The notes under the pieces were generated by a model, which made no database searches, had not been told where the DNA came from, and worked only from the letters and a program-made list of their open reading frames with translations. A DNA stretch of 64,000 nt. Origin: JACMLD01 sp963705285 (GTDB lineage Bacteria; Bacteroidota; Bacteroidia; Chitinophagales; Chitinophagaceae). Location: the NCBI GenBank assembly GCA_963705285.1, contig OY970066.1, positions 4,588,001 to 4,652,000 on the forward strand, given 5' to 3'. Below, piece after piece: positions 16,550-26,211 of this stretch; position 1 is the stretch's first letter, and each line of letters opens with the position of its first letter. Made by a program: the position numbers and the translations under genes.

Positions 16550-17893
16550 ATGAAAAGATGTATCGTGTTAGTGTTTCTCTTTTTAAGTGCTGTAGGTAGT
16601 ATTGATGCGCAATTTGCATCTCCAAAAAAAGGAGGTGTGCTGGGATTTGGTTTTAATTTTACCGATTTTGAAACGCCTGCAGAGATCAAAGCCACCTCAC
16701 TAAGGGATGTTTTTAAAAATAAAAATTTCAGTTCGTTCAGCAGGCTCAACATCGGCTTCTCATTGATGTACTGGAAGGGTCTCACCAACCACCTGGATTT
16801 TTCTGCACGTTACAATGGCGTTTTTTCTGATTACAGTAAATCCGCCATCAGTTCTGCCACCACTTTTTCAAACGAACTTGAAACATCGCTCCACGCCCGG
16901 CTGCTGAGTGATGATCATACATTTAACCCTTTTGTGAGCGCGGGTTTGGGTGGCGGTACCTATGAAAGCAAAGTTGCAGGCTATGCACCATTGGGCATCG
17001 GCCTTCAGGTAAACCTTGCCAGCACCACCTATATCTTTTTACAAGCCAATTATCGGGTGAGCCTCGATAAAGCACGGTTAGACAACAACCTGTTTTATGC
17101 TTTTGGTATCACTGAAAGTATTTCATCACCTACAACACCAAAAGTAGCACCGCCGCCACCACCCATTCCTGTTGTAGAAATAAAAGATCAGGACAAAGAC
17201 GGAATAGTCGACAGCGTTGATGCCTGCCCGGATGTTGCCGGCACCGCGAGGTTTAATGGTTGCCCAGATACAGACAGCGATGGAATTATAGACAAAGAAG
17301 ATAAATGCCCCACCGTGGAAGGCCTGTTGAAATATGATGGTTGTCCAATCCCGGACACAGACAATGACGGCATGAATGATGAAGCGGATAAATGCCCGTC
17401 AATACCAGGAGTGGCCAAATACGAAGGTTGCCCCGTGCCTGATACAGACCTTGACGGAATCAACGATGAAGAAGATAAATGCCCTAATGTGCCAGGTGTA
17501 AAAGAAAACAGCGGTTGCCCCATAGTGAAGGAAGAAGTGGTAAAAAAAGTAGCCGCCAGCGCCAGCAATATTTTCTTTGCTACGGGCAGTGCAAAACTGT
17601 TGACCAAATCTTTTAAAGGATTAAAAAATGTGGCCACTATTCTAAAAGAAGATGCCGACCTGAAGCTGGATATTGACGGCCATACAGACAATACCGGTAA
17701 ACCAGAAAAAAATCAGGTGCTAAGCGAACAACGAGCAAAGGCAGTAGCTGACTACCTGGTAAAAAAGCTGGGGGTAGATGCTGCCCGTATTACCGCCGCA
17801 GGTTTTGGCGATACAAAACCCGTAGCCCCTAACAAAACTGCTAAAGGAAAAGCAGCAAACAGGCGGGTAGTGCTTACGCCAAAGTATTATTGA
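16550..17893 (+). CDS. OmpA-family protein with thrombospondin type 3 repeats
   Basis: A 447-residue outer-membrane protein. A signal peptide ends near GSIDAQ, then come an N-terminal beta-barrel of about 180 residues, a proline hinge (APPPPPIPVVE), four calcium-binding TSP3 repeats of the type DTDNDGMNDEADKCP, and a C-terminal OmpA peptidoglycan-binding domain (FATGSAKL, IDGHTDNTG, NRRVVLTPK). It probably anchors the outer membrane to the cell wall. The start is the ATG at 16550; a TTG two codons earlier is less likely. It is followed by a terminator. Confidence 0.88.
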   Translation: MKRCIVLVFLFLSAVGSIDAQFASPKKGGVLGFGFNFTDFETPAEIKATSLRDVFKNKNFSSFSRLNIGFSLMYWKGLTNHLDFSARYNGVFSDYSKSAISSATTFSNELETSLHARLLSDDHTFNPFVSAGLGGGTYESKVAGYAPLGIGLQVNLASTTYIFLQANYRVSLDKARLDNNLFYAFGITESISSPTTPKVAPPPPPIPVVEIKDQDKDGIVDSVDACPDVAGTARFNGCPDTDSDGIIDKEDKCPTVEGLLKYDGCPIPDTDNDGMNDEADKCPSIPGVAKYEGCPVPDTDLDGINDEEDKCPNVPGVKENSGCPIVKEEVVKKVAASASNIFFATGSAKLLTKSFKGLKNVATILKEDADLKLDIDGHTDNTGKPEKNQVLSEQRAKAVADYLVKKLGVDAARITAAGFGDTKPVAPNKTAKGKAANRRVVLTPKYY

Positions 17894-17914
17894 TAACCTC
17901 AAAAAACTTGTATA

Positions 17915-17943
17915 AAACCCCGGTAAAACTATCGGGGTTTTTT
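17915..17943 (+). terminator. Intrinsic terminator after the OmpA gene
   Basis: AAACCCCG (17915-17922) pairs with CGGGGTTT (17933-17940), followed by further T residues, 22 bp after the stop codon. Confidence 0.85.
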
Positions 17944-18113
17944 GTTGTTATAAAGGGCCCGCAGTTACTAACAAAACGTGGGAAAATTATTGAGGAAAAT
18001 GGGCCAAATATGTTGATTAATATGTATTTTTAAAGGGTTGCTTGCTTGCTCCTTAGTATCCGCCTAGAAAAACCTTCCATTTATTGAATTTTATCTAACA
18101 AAACTGTCTTACA

Positions 18114-21100
18114 ATGGCAAGCACTACTGGTTTGTACTCCCCGGAATTTGAACGTGACGCATGCGGTATTGGTTTTGTGGCCAATATCAAAGGAAACAAG
18201 AGCCACCAGATAGTTTCTGACGCGCTTACTGTGCTGGAAAACATGGAACACCGCGGTGCCTGCGGTTGCGAGAACAATACAGGCGACGGCGCTGGGCTCA
18301 TGATTCAAACACCGCATGAGTTTTTCTTCGATGAATGCATCAAGCTTGGCATTCATTTACCCGCGTTTGGTCGCTATGGTGTGGGAGTAATCTTCTTTCC
18401 CCAGGAAATACGCCTCCGCGAAGAATGCCGCGATATTTTTAACCGCTCCGCAGAAAAGCTGGGGCTTGAGGTGATCGGCTACCGCAAAGTGCCTGTTAAC
18501 AGAGAAGACATTGGGCCCACTGCATTGAGCGTTGAACCAGAAATGGAACACGTATTCATTGCCTGCCCTGATCATATTTCTAACCCTGATGATTTTGAAC
18601 GAAAATTATTTGTACTGCGCAATTACGCCAGTCATACCATCAACAATTGCGTAAGAAAAGACGCCATCGGTTTTTATGTGGCATCGCTTTCCTACAAAAC
18701 TGTTGTCTACAAAGGCCAGCTTACCAGTATGCAGGTGCGCAGGTATTTTCCTGATCTCAGTAACAAACGCATTGTTTCGGCTTTCGGCCTGGTACATTCG
18801 CGTTTTGCCACCAATACATTTCCTTCGTGGAAATTGGCGCAGCCCTTCCGGTATATTGCCCACAATGGAGAGATTAACACCTTACAGGGAAATCTCAATT
18901 GGCTGAAATCTAGCGAAAACGGATTTTCTTCTCCGTTTTTTACGAAGGAGGAAATGGAGATGCTGCTGCCTATCACCACTTCAGGCCAGTCAGATTCTGC
19001 CTGCCTCGATAACATGATAGAGCTGCTCACCTTTACCGGCCGTTCGTTACCACACGTGATGATGATGCTGATACCTGAAGCCTGGGATGGCAACGAGCAG
19101 ATGGACCCGGTGAAAAAAGCGTTCTACGAATACCATGCATCCATTATGGAACCGTGGGATGGACCCGCTTCCATTTCATTTACAGATGGAAAATTAATAG
19201 GCGCTACTTTAGACCGCAACGGCCTTCGCCCGTCGAGGTACTGCGTTACCAATGATGACCGCGTTATCATGGCGTCAGAAGCCGGCGTTTTACCGGTGGA
19301 TCAAAAAACAGTCATTGAAAAAGGCCGCCTGCAACCGGGTAAAATGTTTGTGGTAGACATGGAGCAGGGCCGTATTATCAGCGATGATGAATTAAAAGCA
19401 AAAATTTGTTCGCAAAAGCCATACGGTGACTGGCTGAACCAATATAAAATTCGCCTGGAAGAATTGGACGAACCCAGGGTGGCATTTACGCACCTATCTG
19501 ATACTTCCATTTCTCGTTATCAGAAAGCATTTGGTTACAGTGCAGAAGACATCGATACCATCATCAAACCCATGGCGCTCGATGGAAAAGAACCCATCGG
19601 CTCAATGGGCACCGATATACCGCTGGCGGTGCTGAGCGATCAGCCGCAGCACCTCAGCAGTTACTTCAAACAATTGTTTGCCCAGGTAACCAATCCGCCT
19701 ATTGATCCCATACGCGAAAGAATGGTAATGAGTCTGGCCGCCTTTGTGGGCAACAATGGCAATTTGCTGGATGAAGATCCCAAACATTGCCATACGGTTG
19801 CATTGAAACATCCCATACTCACCAGCACCGAACTGGAGAAACTGCGGAGCATTGATACCGGTATATTCCAGGCAAAAACATTGCAAACCTATTTCAGGGC
19901 CGATGGTAAACCTGGTTCGCTGAAAGCCGGGCTGGACAGGCTTTGCCGTTATGCAGAAGATGCGGTGCACGATGGTTTTGAGGTGTTGATTTTGTGCGAC
20001 CGTGCCGTAGATTCTGACCACGTGGCCATTCCCAGTTTGCTAGCCACTGCAGCCGTGCACCATTATTTAATTCGCAAAGGCCTGCGCGGGCAGGTAGGCA
20101 TTGTTGTGGAAGCCGGCGATGTATGGGAAGTTCATCATTTTGCCTGTTTGCTGGCGTTTGGTGTAACCGCCATCAATCCATACCTGGCATTGGCCAGCAT
20201 CCGCAACATGAAAGTCAACAACGAGCTGGAAACGCATCTGTCGTGGGAAGATCTGCGTAAAAATTATATCAAAGCAGTAAATGATGGTCTACTGAAGGTA
20301 TTCTCAAAAATGGGTATCTCCACCTTGCAATCGTACCAGGGCGCACAAATTTTTGAAATACTCGGTCTCAATAAAGACGTGGTGAATATGTACTTCACTG
20401 GCGCTACTTCGCGCATTGAAGGTGTTGGGCTGGATGAGCTGGCAAAAGAAGCGCTGGCAAAACATTATTTTGCTTTCAGCAAAAAGAATGTGCCGGTAGA
20501 CAGGCTGCCAGCAGGCGGTGTTTACCAATGGAAACGAAAAGGAGAATTTCACCTCTTCAATCCACAAACCATTCACCTGCTGCAGTATGCTACCCGCATG
20601 AATGATTATGCCACCTTTAAAAAATATTCAAAAGCGGTTAATGATCAGAGTGAGAAAGCAGTAACACTGCGCAGCATGTTCCGCTTTAAACGTAACCGCC
20701 CTGCCATTGCGCTGACAGAGGTGGAACCGGCAGAAAATATCTTTAAACGTTTTGCTACCGGCGCCATGAGCTTTGGATCGATATCATGGGAGGCGCATAC
20801 CACGCTGGCCATTGCCATGAACCGCCTGGGCGGTAAAAGCAATACCGGTGAAGGGGGCGAAGATGAAAGACGCTACGAAAAACTGCCCAATGGAGATTCC
20901 ATGCGCAGTGCCATCAAACAAGTAGCCAGCGCGCGTTTCGGCGTAACCAGCCTTTACTTAACTGAGGCAGACGAACTGCAGATAAAAATGGCGCAGGGTG
21001 CCAAACCCGGTGAGGGCGGCCAGCTACCAGGTTATAAAGTGGATGAATGGATTGGCAAGACACGGCATTCTACACCCGGTGTGGGACTGATATCGCCACC

Positions 21101-22628
21101 ACCGCACCACGATATTTATTCTATTGAAGATTTAGCGCAATTGATTTTTGATTTGAAGAACGCCAACCGCGCGGCCCGCATCAATGTAAAACTGGTATCC
21201 AAAGCAGGCGTGGGTACCATTGCTACCGGTGTGGCAAAAGCGAAAGCAGATGTAATACTGATTGCAGGTTTCGATGGCGGCACCGGCGCATCGCCGATCA
21301 GTTCCATTAAACACGCCGGCTTACCATGGGAGTTAGGGTTAGCAGAAACACACCAGACCCTGGTAAAAAATAAATTACGCAGCAGGGTTATTGTTCAGGC
21401 CGACGGACAAATGAAAACCGGCCGCGATATTGCCGTTGCCGCGTTACTGGGTGCGGAAGAATGGGGCGTAGCAACTGCCGCGCTGGTGGTGGAAGGTTGT
21501 ATCATGATGCGCAAATGCCACCTGAATACCTGTCCGGTGGGTGTGGCCACGCAAGACCCTGAGTTAAGAAAAAGATTTACGGGCAATGCAGACCATGTGG
21601 TGAACTTTTTCAAATTCATGGTGCAGGAGTTACGAGAAATTATGGCAGACCTGGGTTACCGTACCGTTAATGAAATGGTAGGCCAGGTGGAGAACCTTGA
21701 AATGCGTCCCGATATCAACCACTGGAAATTTGGCAAGTTGGATCTGTCGCCTATTTTATACAAAGAACCCGCATCGGCTTATACCGGCATTTACAACCAG
21801 GAAAAGCAGGATCACGGTCTGGATAATGTGCTTGATTGGAAATTGTTGTCAGCCGCACAACCTGCATTGGATAAGCAACAGCGGGTGGTGGCATCGTTCC
21901 CCATCAGGAATACGGACAGAACCGCCGGTACGATTCTCTCAAACGAGATCACTAAAAAATTCAAAGCAGCGGGACTTCCGGAAGATACCATCCATTTCAA
22001 TTTTACCGGTACTGCGGGGCAAAGTTTTGGCGCTTTCAACACCAATGGGGTTACGCTTGAACTGGAGGGGGATGCCAACGACTATTTTGGAAAAGGATTG
22101 AGCGGGGCACGGTTGATCATTTACCCATCGAGGGAAGCCACCTTTGTACCGGAAAACAATAGCATTATTGGCAACGTAGCTTTTTACGGCGCTACATCTG
22201 GCGAGGCATTTATACGTGGTAAAGCCGGCGAACGTTTTGGCGTGCGTAATTCAGGTGCGCATGTGGTTGTAGAAGGAGTGGGCGATCATGGTTGTGAGTA
22301 CATGACCGGCGGACAAGTAATCATACTCGGCGATACAGGACGCAACTTTGCAGCAGGCATGAGCGGTGGTATAGCCTATGTGTATGATGTGAAAAGCAAG
22401 TTTGCTGAAAATTGCAATAAAGAGATGGTTGATCTTGATCCGCTTGATCAGGAAGATGCCGGCCTGCTCAACGATATGATTACAAAACACTACGCATACA
22501 CGGGCAGTACTGTTGCCAAATTTGTGTTGGATGATTTTGACAACCAGCTGAAAAATTTTATCAAAGTATTCCCTAAAGATTACAAGAAAGTACTCAGCGA
22601 AAAGAAAAAGCAGGAAGTTGTTCGGTAG
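18114..22628 (+). CDS. gltB: Glutamate synthase large subunit
   Basis: Makes two glutamates from glutamine and 2-oxoglutarate. A class II glutamine amidotransferase domain is exposed after removal of a 16-residue propeptide (Cys17 in ERDACGIGF), followed by the central and FMN-binding synthase domains (KPGEGGQLPGYKV, GGTGASPIS), the 3Fe-4S cysteines in KCHLNTCPVG, and the C-terminal GXGXG beta-helix domain. The 1504 residues are full length. gltD follows 220 bp downstream, so electrons come from the GltD partner and NAD(P)H rather than ferredoxin. Confidence 0.95.
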   Translation: MASTTGLYSPEFERDACGIGFVANIKGNKSHQIVSDALTVLENMEHRGACGCENNTGDGAGLMIQTPHEFFFDECIKLGIHLPAFGRYGVGVIFFPQEIRLREECRDIFNRSAEKLGLEVIGYRKVPVNREDIGPTALSVEPEMEHVFIACPDHISNPDDFERKLFVLRNYASHTINNCVRKDAIGFYVASLSYKTVVYKGQLTSMQVRRYFPDLSNKRIVSAFGLVHSRFATNTFPSWKLAQPFRYIAHNGEINTLQGNLNWLKSSENGFSSPFFTKEEMEMLLPITTSGQSDSACLDNMIELLTFTGRSLPHVMMMLIPEAWDGNEQMDPVKKAFYEYHASIMEPWDGPASISFTDGKLIGATLDRNGLRPSRYCVTNDDRVIMASEAGVLPVDQKTVIEKGRLQPGKMFVVDMEQGRIISDDELKAKICSQKPYGDWLNQYKIRLEELDEPRVAFTHLSDTSISRYQKAFGYSAEDIDTIIKPMALDGKEPIGSMGTDIPLAVLSDQPQHLSSYFKQLFAQVTNPPIDPIRERMVMSLAAFVGNNGNLLDEDPKHCHTVALKHPILTSTELEKLRSIDTGIFQAKTLQTYFRADGKPGSLKAGLDRLCRYAEDAVHDGFEVLILCDRAVDSDHVAIPSLLATAAVHHYLIRKGLRGQVGIVVEAGDVWEVHHFACLLAFGVTAINPYLALASIRNMKVNNELETHLSWEDLRKNYIKAVNDGLLKVFSKMGISTLQSYQGAQIFEILGLNKDVVNMYFTGATSRIEGVGLDELAKEALAKHYFAFSKKNVPVDRLPAGGVYQWKRKGEFHLFNPQTIHLLQYATRMNDYATFKKYSKAVNDQSEKAVTLRSMFRFKRNRPAIALTEVEPAENIFKRFATGAMSFGSISWEAHTTLAIAMNRLGGKSNTGEGGEDERRYEKLPNGDSMRSAIKQVASARFGVTSLYLTEADELQIKMAQGAKPGEGGQLPGYKVDEWIGKTRHSTPGVGLISPPPHHDIYSIEDLAQLIFDLKNANRAARINVKLVSKAGVGTIATGVAKAKADVILIAGFDGGTGASPISSIKHAGLPWELGLAETHQTLVKNKLRSRVIVQADGQMKTGRDIAVAALLGAEEWGVATAALVVEGCIMMRKCHLNTCPVGVATQDPELRKRFTGNADHVVNFFKFMVQELREIMADLGYRTVNEMVGQVENLEMRPDINHWKFGKLDLSPILYKEPASAYTGIYNQEKQDHGLDNVLDWKLLSAAQPALDKQQRVVASFPIRNTDRTAGTILSNEITKKFKAAGLPEDTIHFNFTGTAGQSFGAFNTNGVTLELEGDANDYFGKGLSGARLIIYPSREATFVPENNSIIGNVAFYGATSGEAFIRGKAGERFGVRNSGAHVVVEGVGDHGCEYMTGGQVIILGDTGRNFAAGMSGGIAYVYDVKSKFAENCNKEMVDLDPLDQEDAGLLNDMITKHYAYTGSTVAKFVLDDFDNQLKNFIKVFPKDYKKVLSEKKKQEVVR

Positions 22629-22677
22629 GTTGTAGTTCTTAGTTTATAGTTCTTTGCTAGGATGATCTGGACGGCCA

Positions 22678-22780
22678 GCCCTGAAAGGGCGTCATCCCAT
22701 AGCGATGGGCTACGCCCATCGAATGAAAACGGCAACGCCATCGAATGAAAAGGGCAACGCCATCGAATGAAACATCGTAT
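22678..22780. repeat. REP-like stem-loops with 22-bp triplication, gltB-gltD
   Basis: GCCCTGAAAGGGC (22678-22690) and CGATGGGC-tac-GCCCATCG (22703-22721) are perfect stem-loops. They are followed by three copies, period 22 bp, of a CGCCATCGAATGAAAAGGGC-like unit from 22714. It fills most of the gap between gltB and gltD and differs in sequence from the elements at 1032 and 60084. Confidence 0.65.
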
Positions 22781-22848
22781 AATGGCGGGCAACGCACATC
22801 GGGTCGTCGAAGCCAATAAAGAAAAACAAAACCAATAAAATAGCAGCG

Positions 22849-24354
22849 ATGGGAAAACCAACAGGTTTTATGGAATTTACGCGGGAGTTGCCCGGTAAAA
22901 AACCGGTACAGGAACGCATCAAACATTACAATGAATTTATTGAAAGGTATTCAGATGAAAAGCTGAACCAGCAGGCAGCCCGTTGTATGGACTGCGGTAT
23001 ACCGTTTTGCCATAGTGGTTGTCCGCTGGGCAATGTAATTCCCGAATTCAATGATGCGGTGTACCAGAAGAACTGGCAGGAAGCATACGATATACTCACC
23101 TCCACCAATAATTTCCCGGAGTTCACCGGCCGTATCTGCCCGGCACCTTGCGAGAGCGCCTGCGTGCTCGGCATTAATCAACCTGCGATCACCATTGAAG
23201 AAATTGAAAGGCATATTATAGAAATTGCCTTCGACAAGGGTTTTGTGAAAGCCCGCAAGCCCAATATACGTACGGGTAAAAAAATTGCGGTGATAGGGTC
23301 GGGCCCGGCAGGACTGGCCGCCGCAGCGCAGCTCAATTATGCCGGCCATTCGGTAACGGTATACGAAAGAGATGATGCGCCCGGTGGTTTATTACGGTAT
23401 GGCATACCCGATTTTAAGCTGGAGAAATGGGTGATAGATCGCAGGCTGAAAGTAATGGAAGAAGAAGGCGTGGTATTTATATGCAATGCTAACGTAGGCG
23501 TTAACGTTAGTATCAATGATTTGCTGAGAGAAAATCACGCTATTGTGCTGGCCGGTGGTTCCACCGTACCGCGCGATTTAAAAATACCCGGGCGCGAGAT
23601 AAAAGGCATTTACTATGCCATGCAGTTCTTAAAGCAACAGAATAAAAGAAATGCCGGCAAAGACCCTTTTGCCAATCCGGATATAGAAAGCAACATATTT
23701 CCAGAAGAACTGCTGGCAACCGGTAAAAACGTGGTGGTGATAGGCGGTGGAGATACGGGCAGCGACTGTGTGGGCACCTCAAACCGCCATGGTGCTGTTT
23801 CTGTAACCCAGTTTGAATTATTGCCCAAACCCCCCGATGGCCGCACTGAATACATGCCCTGGCCCTCTTATCCCATGACACTAAAAGTATCCAGTTCGCA
23901 TGAAGAAGGTGCAGAGAGAAGATGGGCGGTGGCTACCAAAGAATTTATGGCAGATGACAAAGGAAACCTGAGGGCGTTGAAAATAGTTGATCTTGAATGG
24001 AAGACAGGACCGGATGGCAGGGCGGCACAGTTTACCGAAGTTGCAGGAAGCGAACGTGAAATTCCGTGTGATCTAACGTTGCTGGCTATGGGCTTTGTAT
24101 ACCCATTGCAGCAAGGTTTGCTAACTGAATTGGGTGTTGAACTGGATGAACGCGGCAATGTAAAGGCATCTGAAAAAGCCTATCAAACCAATATTCCAAA
24201 GGTATTCACGGCGGGGGATATGCGCCGTGGGCAAAGCCTGGTGGTATGGGCTATCAGTGAGGGAAGAGAATGCGCGCGTAAAGTAGATGAATTTCTCAAC
24301 GGCGGTGTTTCTATTCTTGAAAGTAAAGATGAGAACCTGATGTTAGCATTGTAA
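22849..24354 (+). CDS. gltD: Glutamate synthase small subunit
   Basis: Transfers electrons from NAD(P)H through FAD and two 4Fe-4S clusters to GltB. The N-terminal cluster cysteines are in CMDCGIPFCHSGCPLGN and RICPAPCESACVLG. The FAD motif is IGSGPAGLAAAAQL and the pyridine nucleotide motif VIGGGDTGSDCVG. Length 501 is normal. A strong terminator ends the gltBD unit. Confidence 0.95.
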   Translation: MGKPTGFMEFTRELPGKKPVQERIKHYNEFIERYSDEKLNQQAARCMDCGIPFCHSGCPLGNVIPEFNDAVYQKNWQEAYDILTSTNNFPEFTGRICPAPCESACVLGINQPAITIEEIERHIIEIAFDKGFVKARKPNIRTGKKIAVIGSGPAGLAAAAQLNYAGHSVTVYERDDAPGGLLRYGIPDFKLEKWVIDRRLKVMEEEGVVFICNANVGVNVSINDLLRENHAIVLAGGSTVPRDLKIPGREIKGIYYAMQFLKQQNKRNAGKDPFANPDIESNIFPEELLATGKNVVVIGGGDTGSDCVGTSNRHGAVSVTQFELLPKPPDGRTEYMPWPSYPMTLKVSSSHEEGAERRWAVATKEFMADDKGNLRALKIVDLEWKTGPDGRAAQFTEVAGSEREIPCDLTLLAMGFVYPLQQGLLTELGVELDERGNVKASEKAYQTNIPKVFTAGDMRRGQSLVVWAISEGRECARKVDEFLNGGVSILESKDENLMLAL

Positions 24355-24369
24355 GATGTTGCTATTGCG

Positions 24370-24393
24370 AGCCACCATTTTGGTGGCTTTTTT
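24370..24393 (+). terminator. Intrinsic terminator of gltBD
   Basis: AGCCACC (24370-24376) pairs with GGTGGCT (24382-24388) and ends in six T, 16 bp after the gltD stop. Confidence 0.88.
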
Positions 24394-24633
24394 ATGCTTA
24401 ACATATTATGATTTTTTATAATGTATTATATATATTGAAATAAATCAAATTCTTTATACATAACAGGTATGCTATTTCAGATGATCTTTGACTGTCGAAA
24501 GGGCATCACATTGTGGATAACTTGATGCTCAATAAGATACATGAAAACTTTTTAAACGGGAAAACATATACAAAACATATTAGAATTAATTATATATTAA
24601 CATTTGAGTTTTATTCGAGCGTTTTTATCTATT

Positions 24634-24664
24634 TTAGCTATGTATTATTAAATGTTTACATTTT
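24634..24664 (+). promoter_or_regulatory. Candidate promoter of the ammonium transporter gene
   Basis: TTAG (24634-24637), a 19-bp spacer and TACATTTT (24657-24664) match TTTG / TAnnTTTG with one mismatch per box. The whole 24394-24694 gap is AT-rich and holds no other recognisable feature. Confidence 0.35.
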
Positions 24665-24694
24665 TACTTATTACTTTAACTAAAAACTAATGCA

Positions 24695-26071
24695 ATGCTA
24701 AAACTGACTTTAAAAAGAGTGCTCCCGTTTTTGATTTTAGCCATCGTTTCTGTTGTGGCTATCTTTATTAAGCCAGACGCTGTTTTTGACGGTTCCAAAA
24801 TTTACAGTGGATCTGATATTGCCTGGATCATCGTGGCTACCGCCCTGGTGTTTTTGATGACACCTGGCCTGGCCTTTTTTTATGGTGGAATGGTAAACAG
24901 AAAGAATGTGCTTTCTACCATGATCAAAAGTTTCGTAGCAGCCGGTATTGTAAGCATCCTCTGGCTGGTTTGCGGTTTCAGCATGTCGTTCGGTCCCAGC
25001 ATCAATGGAATCATCGGCAGTCCTACAGCATTTGCCTTTTTTAAAGGAGTATTTTCTTCTACTCCATGGCCGGGCGGACCAACCATCCCCATGCCACTAT
25101 TTGCATTGTTCCAGCTGATGTTCGCCATTATTACACCTGCCCTGGTGGTAGGCGCGGTGGCGGAACGCGTTAGGTTCACTGCCTATGTATTATTCATCAT
25201 CCTTTTTTGCGTATTAATATATTTCCCCGTAGCGCATTGGGCATGGCATCCAGAAGGCTTCCTGGCCAAAATGGGCGTGCTCGACTTTGCGGGTGGCACA
25301 GTGGTACACATTACTGCAGGTTGCGCTGCACTGGCAGGTGCTATAGTTCTTAAAAGAAGAAAAGCACATTTAGAAAAAGTTGAAATGCATCCCGCCAATG
25401 TACCCTATGTACTTATCGGAACCGGCTTACTCTGGTTTGGTTGGTTTGGTTTTAACGCAGGCTCTGCACTGGCAGCCAATGACCTGGCCGTTTCTGCATT
25501 TGCCGCAACCAACACTGCAGCCGCTTCAGCCGGACTTACCTGGATGTTCTTTGATGTAATGAGAGGTAAAAAACCGTCTGTACTGGGCTTTTGTATTGGT
25601 GCAGTAGTAGGTCTTGTGGCTATCACTCCAGGTTCTGGTTTTGTAGGTGTGGCCAACAGCGCATTCATTGGTTTTATTGCAGCTATCATTTCTAACCTGG
25701 TATGTGCATGGAAAGCAAAATCTTCACTTGACGATACGCTCGATGTATTTCCCTGCCATGGTGTAGGTGGTATGGTAGGTATGCTGCTCACCGGTGTATT
25801 TGCCAATCATTCTGTAAACAGCGTAGTTGGGTTAGATGGTACCGTTAACCACCAGGGTTTAATCTATGGTGGCGATTTGTTCGGTCCCCAATTTATTGGA
25901 ATGGCGATAGTTGTTACTTACAGCTTTGTGGTATCATTTATCATCTTCAAATTTATCAACTTCATTCTTCCATTGCGTGTAAGTGTTGAAGAAGAAGAAA
26001 TGGGTCTTGATGCTTCTCAGCACGACGAAAACTATGTACAGGGAACATTGCTGGTTAAAAACAGCGATTAA
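24695..26071 (+). CDS. amtB: Ammonium transporter (Amt family)
   Basis: Inner-membrane ammonium channel of 458 residues with an N-terminal hydrophobic segment and about 11 membrane helices. The family signature is in DFAGGTVVHITAGCAAL, which holds the first pore histidine; the second is in FPCHGVGGMVGMLL. No PII (glnK) gene is adjacent, so the usual gating partner must be elsewhere if it exists. It sits next to gltBD, joining ammonium uptake to glutamate synthesis, and is followed by an outer-membrane porin gene. Confidence 0.92.
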   Translation: MLKLTLKRVLPFLILAIVSVVAIFIKPDAVFDGSKIYSGSDIAWIIVATALVFLMTPGLAFFYGGMVNRKNVLSTMIKSFVAAGIVSILWLVCGFSMSFGPSINGIIGSPTAFAFFKGVFSSTPWPGGPTIPMPLFALFQLMFAIITPALVVGAVAERVRFTAYVLFIILFCVLIYFPVAHWAWHPEGFLAKMGVLDFAGGTVVHITAGCAALAGAIVLKRRKAHLEKVEMHPANVPYVLIGTGLLWFGWFGFNAGSALAANDLAVSAFAATNTAAASAGLTWMFFDVMRGKKPSVLGFCIGAVVGLVAITPGSGFVGVANSAFIGFIAAIISNLVCAWKAKSSLDDTLDVFPCHGVGGMVGMLLTGVFANHSVNSVVGLDGTVNHQGLIYGGDLFGPQFIGMAIVVTYSFVVSFIIFKFINFILPLRVSVEEEEMGLDASQHDENYVQGTLLVKNSD

Positions 26072-26134
26072 GCTCAGTCACCAGATTGCCACCATATGAA
26101 TCATGAGCACGTAGACACATAGTTTATCAATAAA

Positions 26135-26188
26135 AAAAGGTACGGTTACATGTTCGCTTCTGACCAAGCTCATATAGCCATACCTTTT
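26135..26188 (+). other. Stem-loop between amtB and the porin gene
   Basis: AAAAGGTACGG (26135-26145) pairs with CCATACCTTTT (26178-26188), ten of eleven positions, around a 32-nt loop. No long T run follows, so it may be an RNA processing or attenuation element rather than a terminator. Confidence 0.35.
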
Positions 26189-26211
26189 ATTTAACCTTAA
26201 AATCAACTGCA

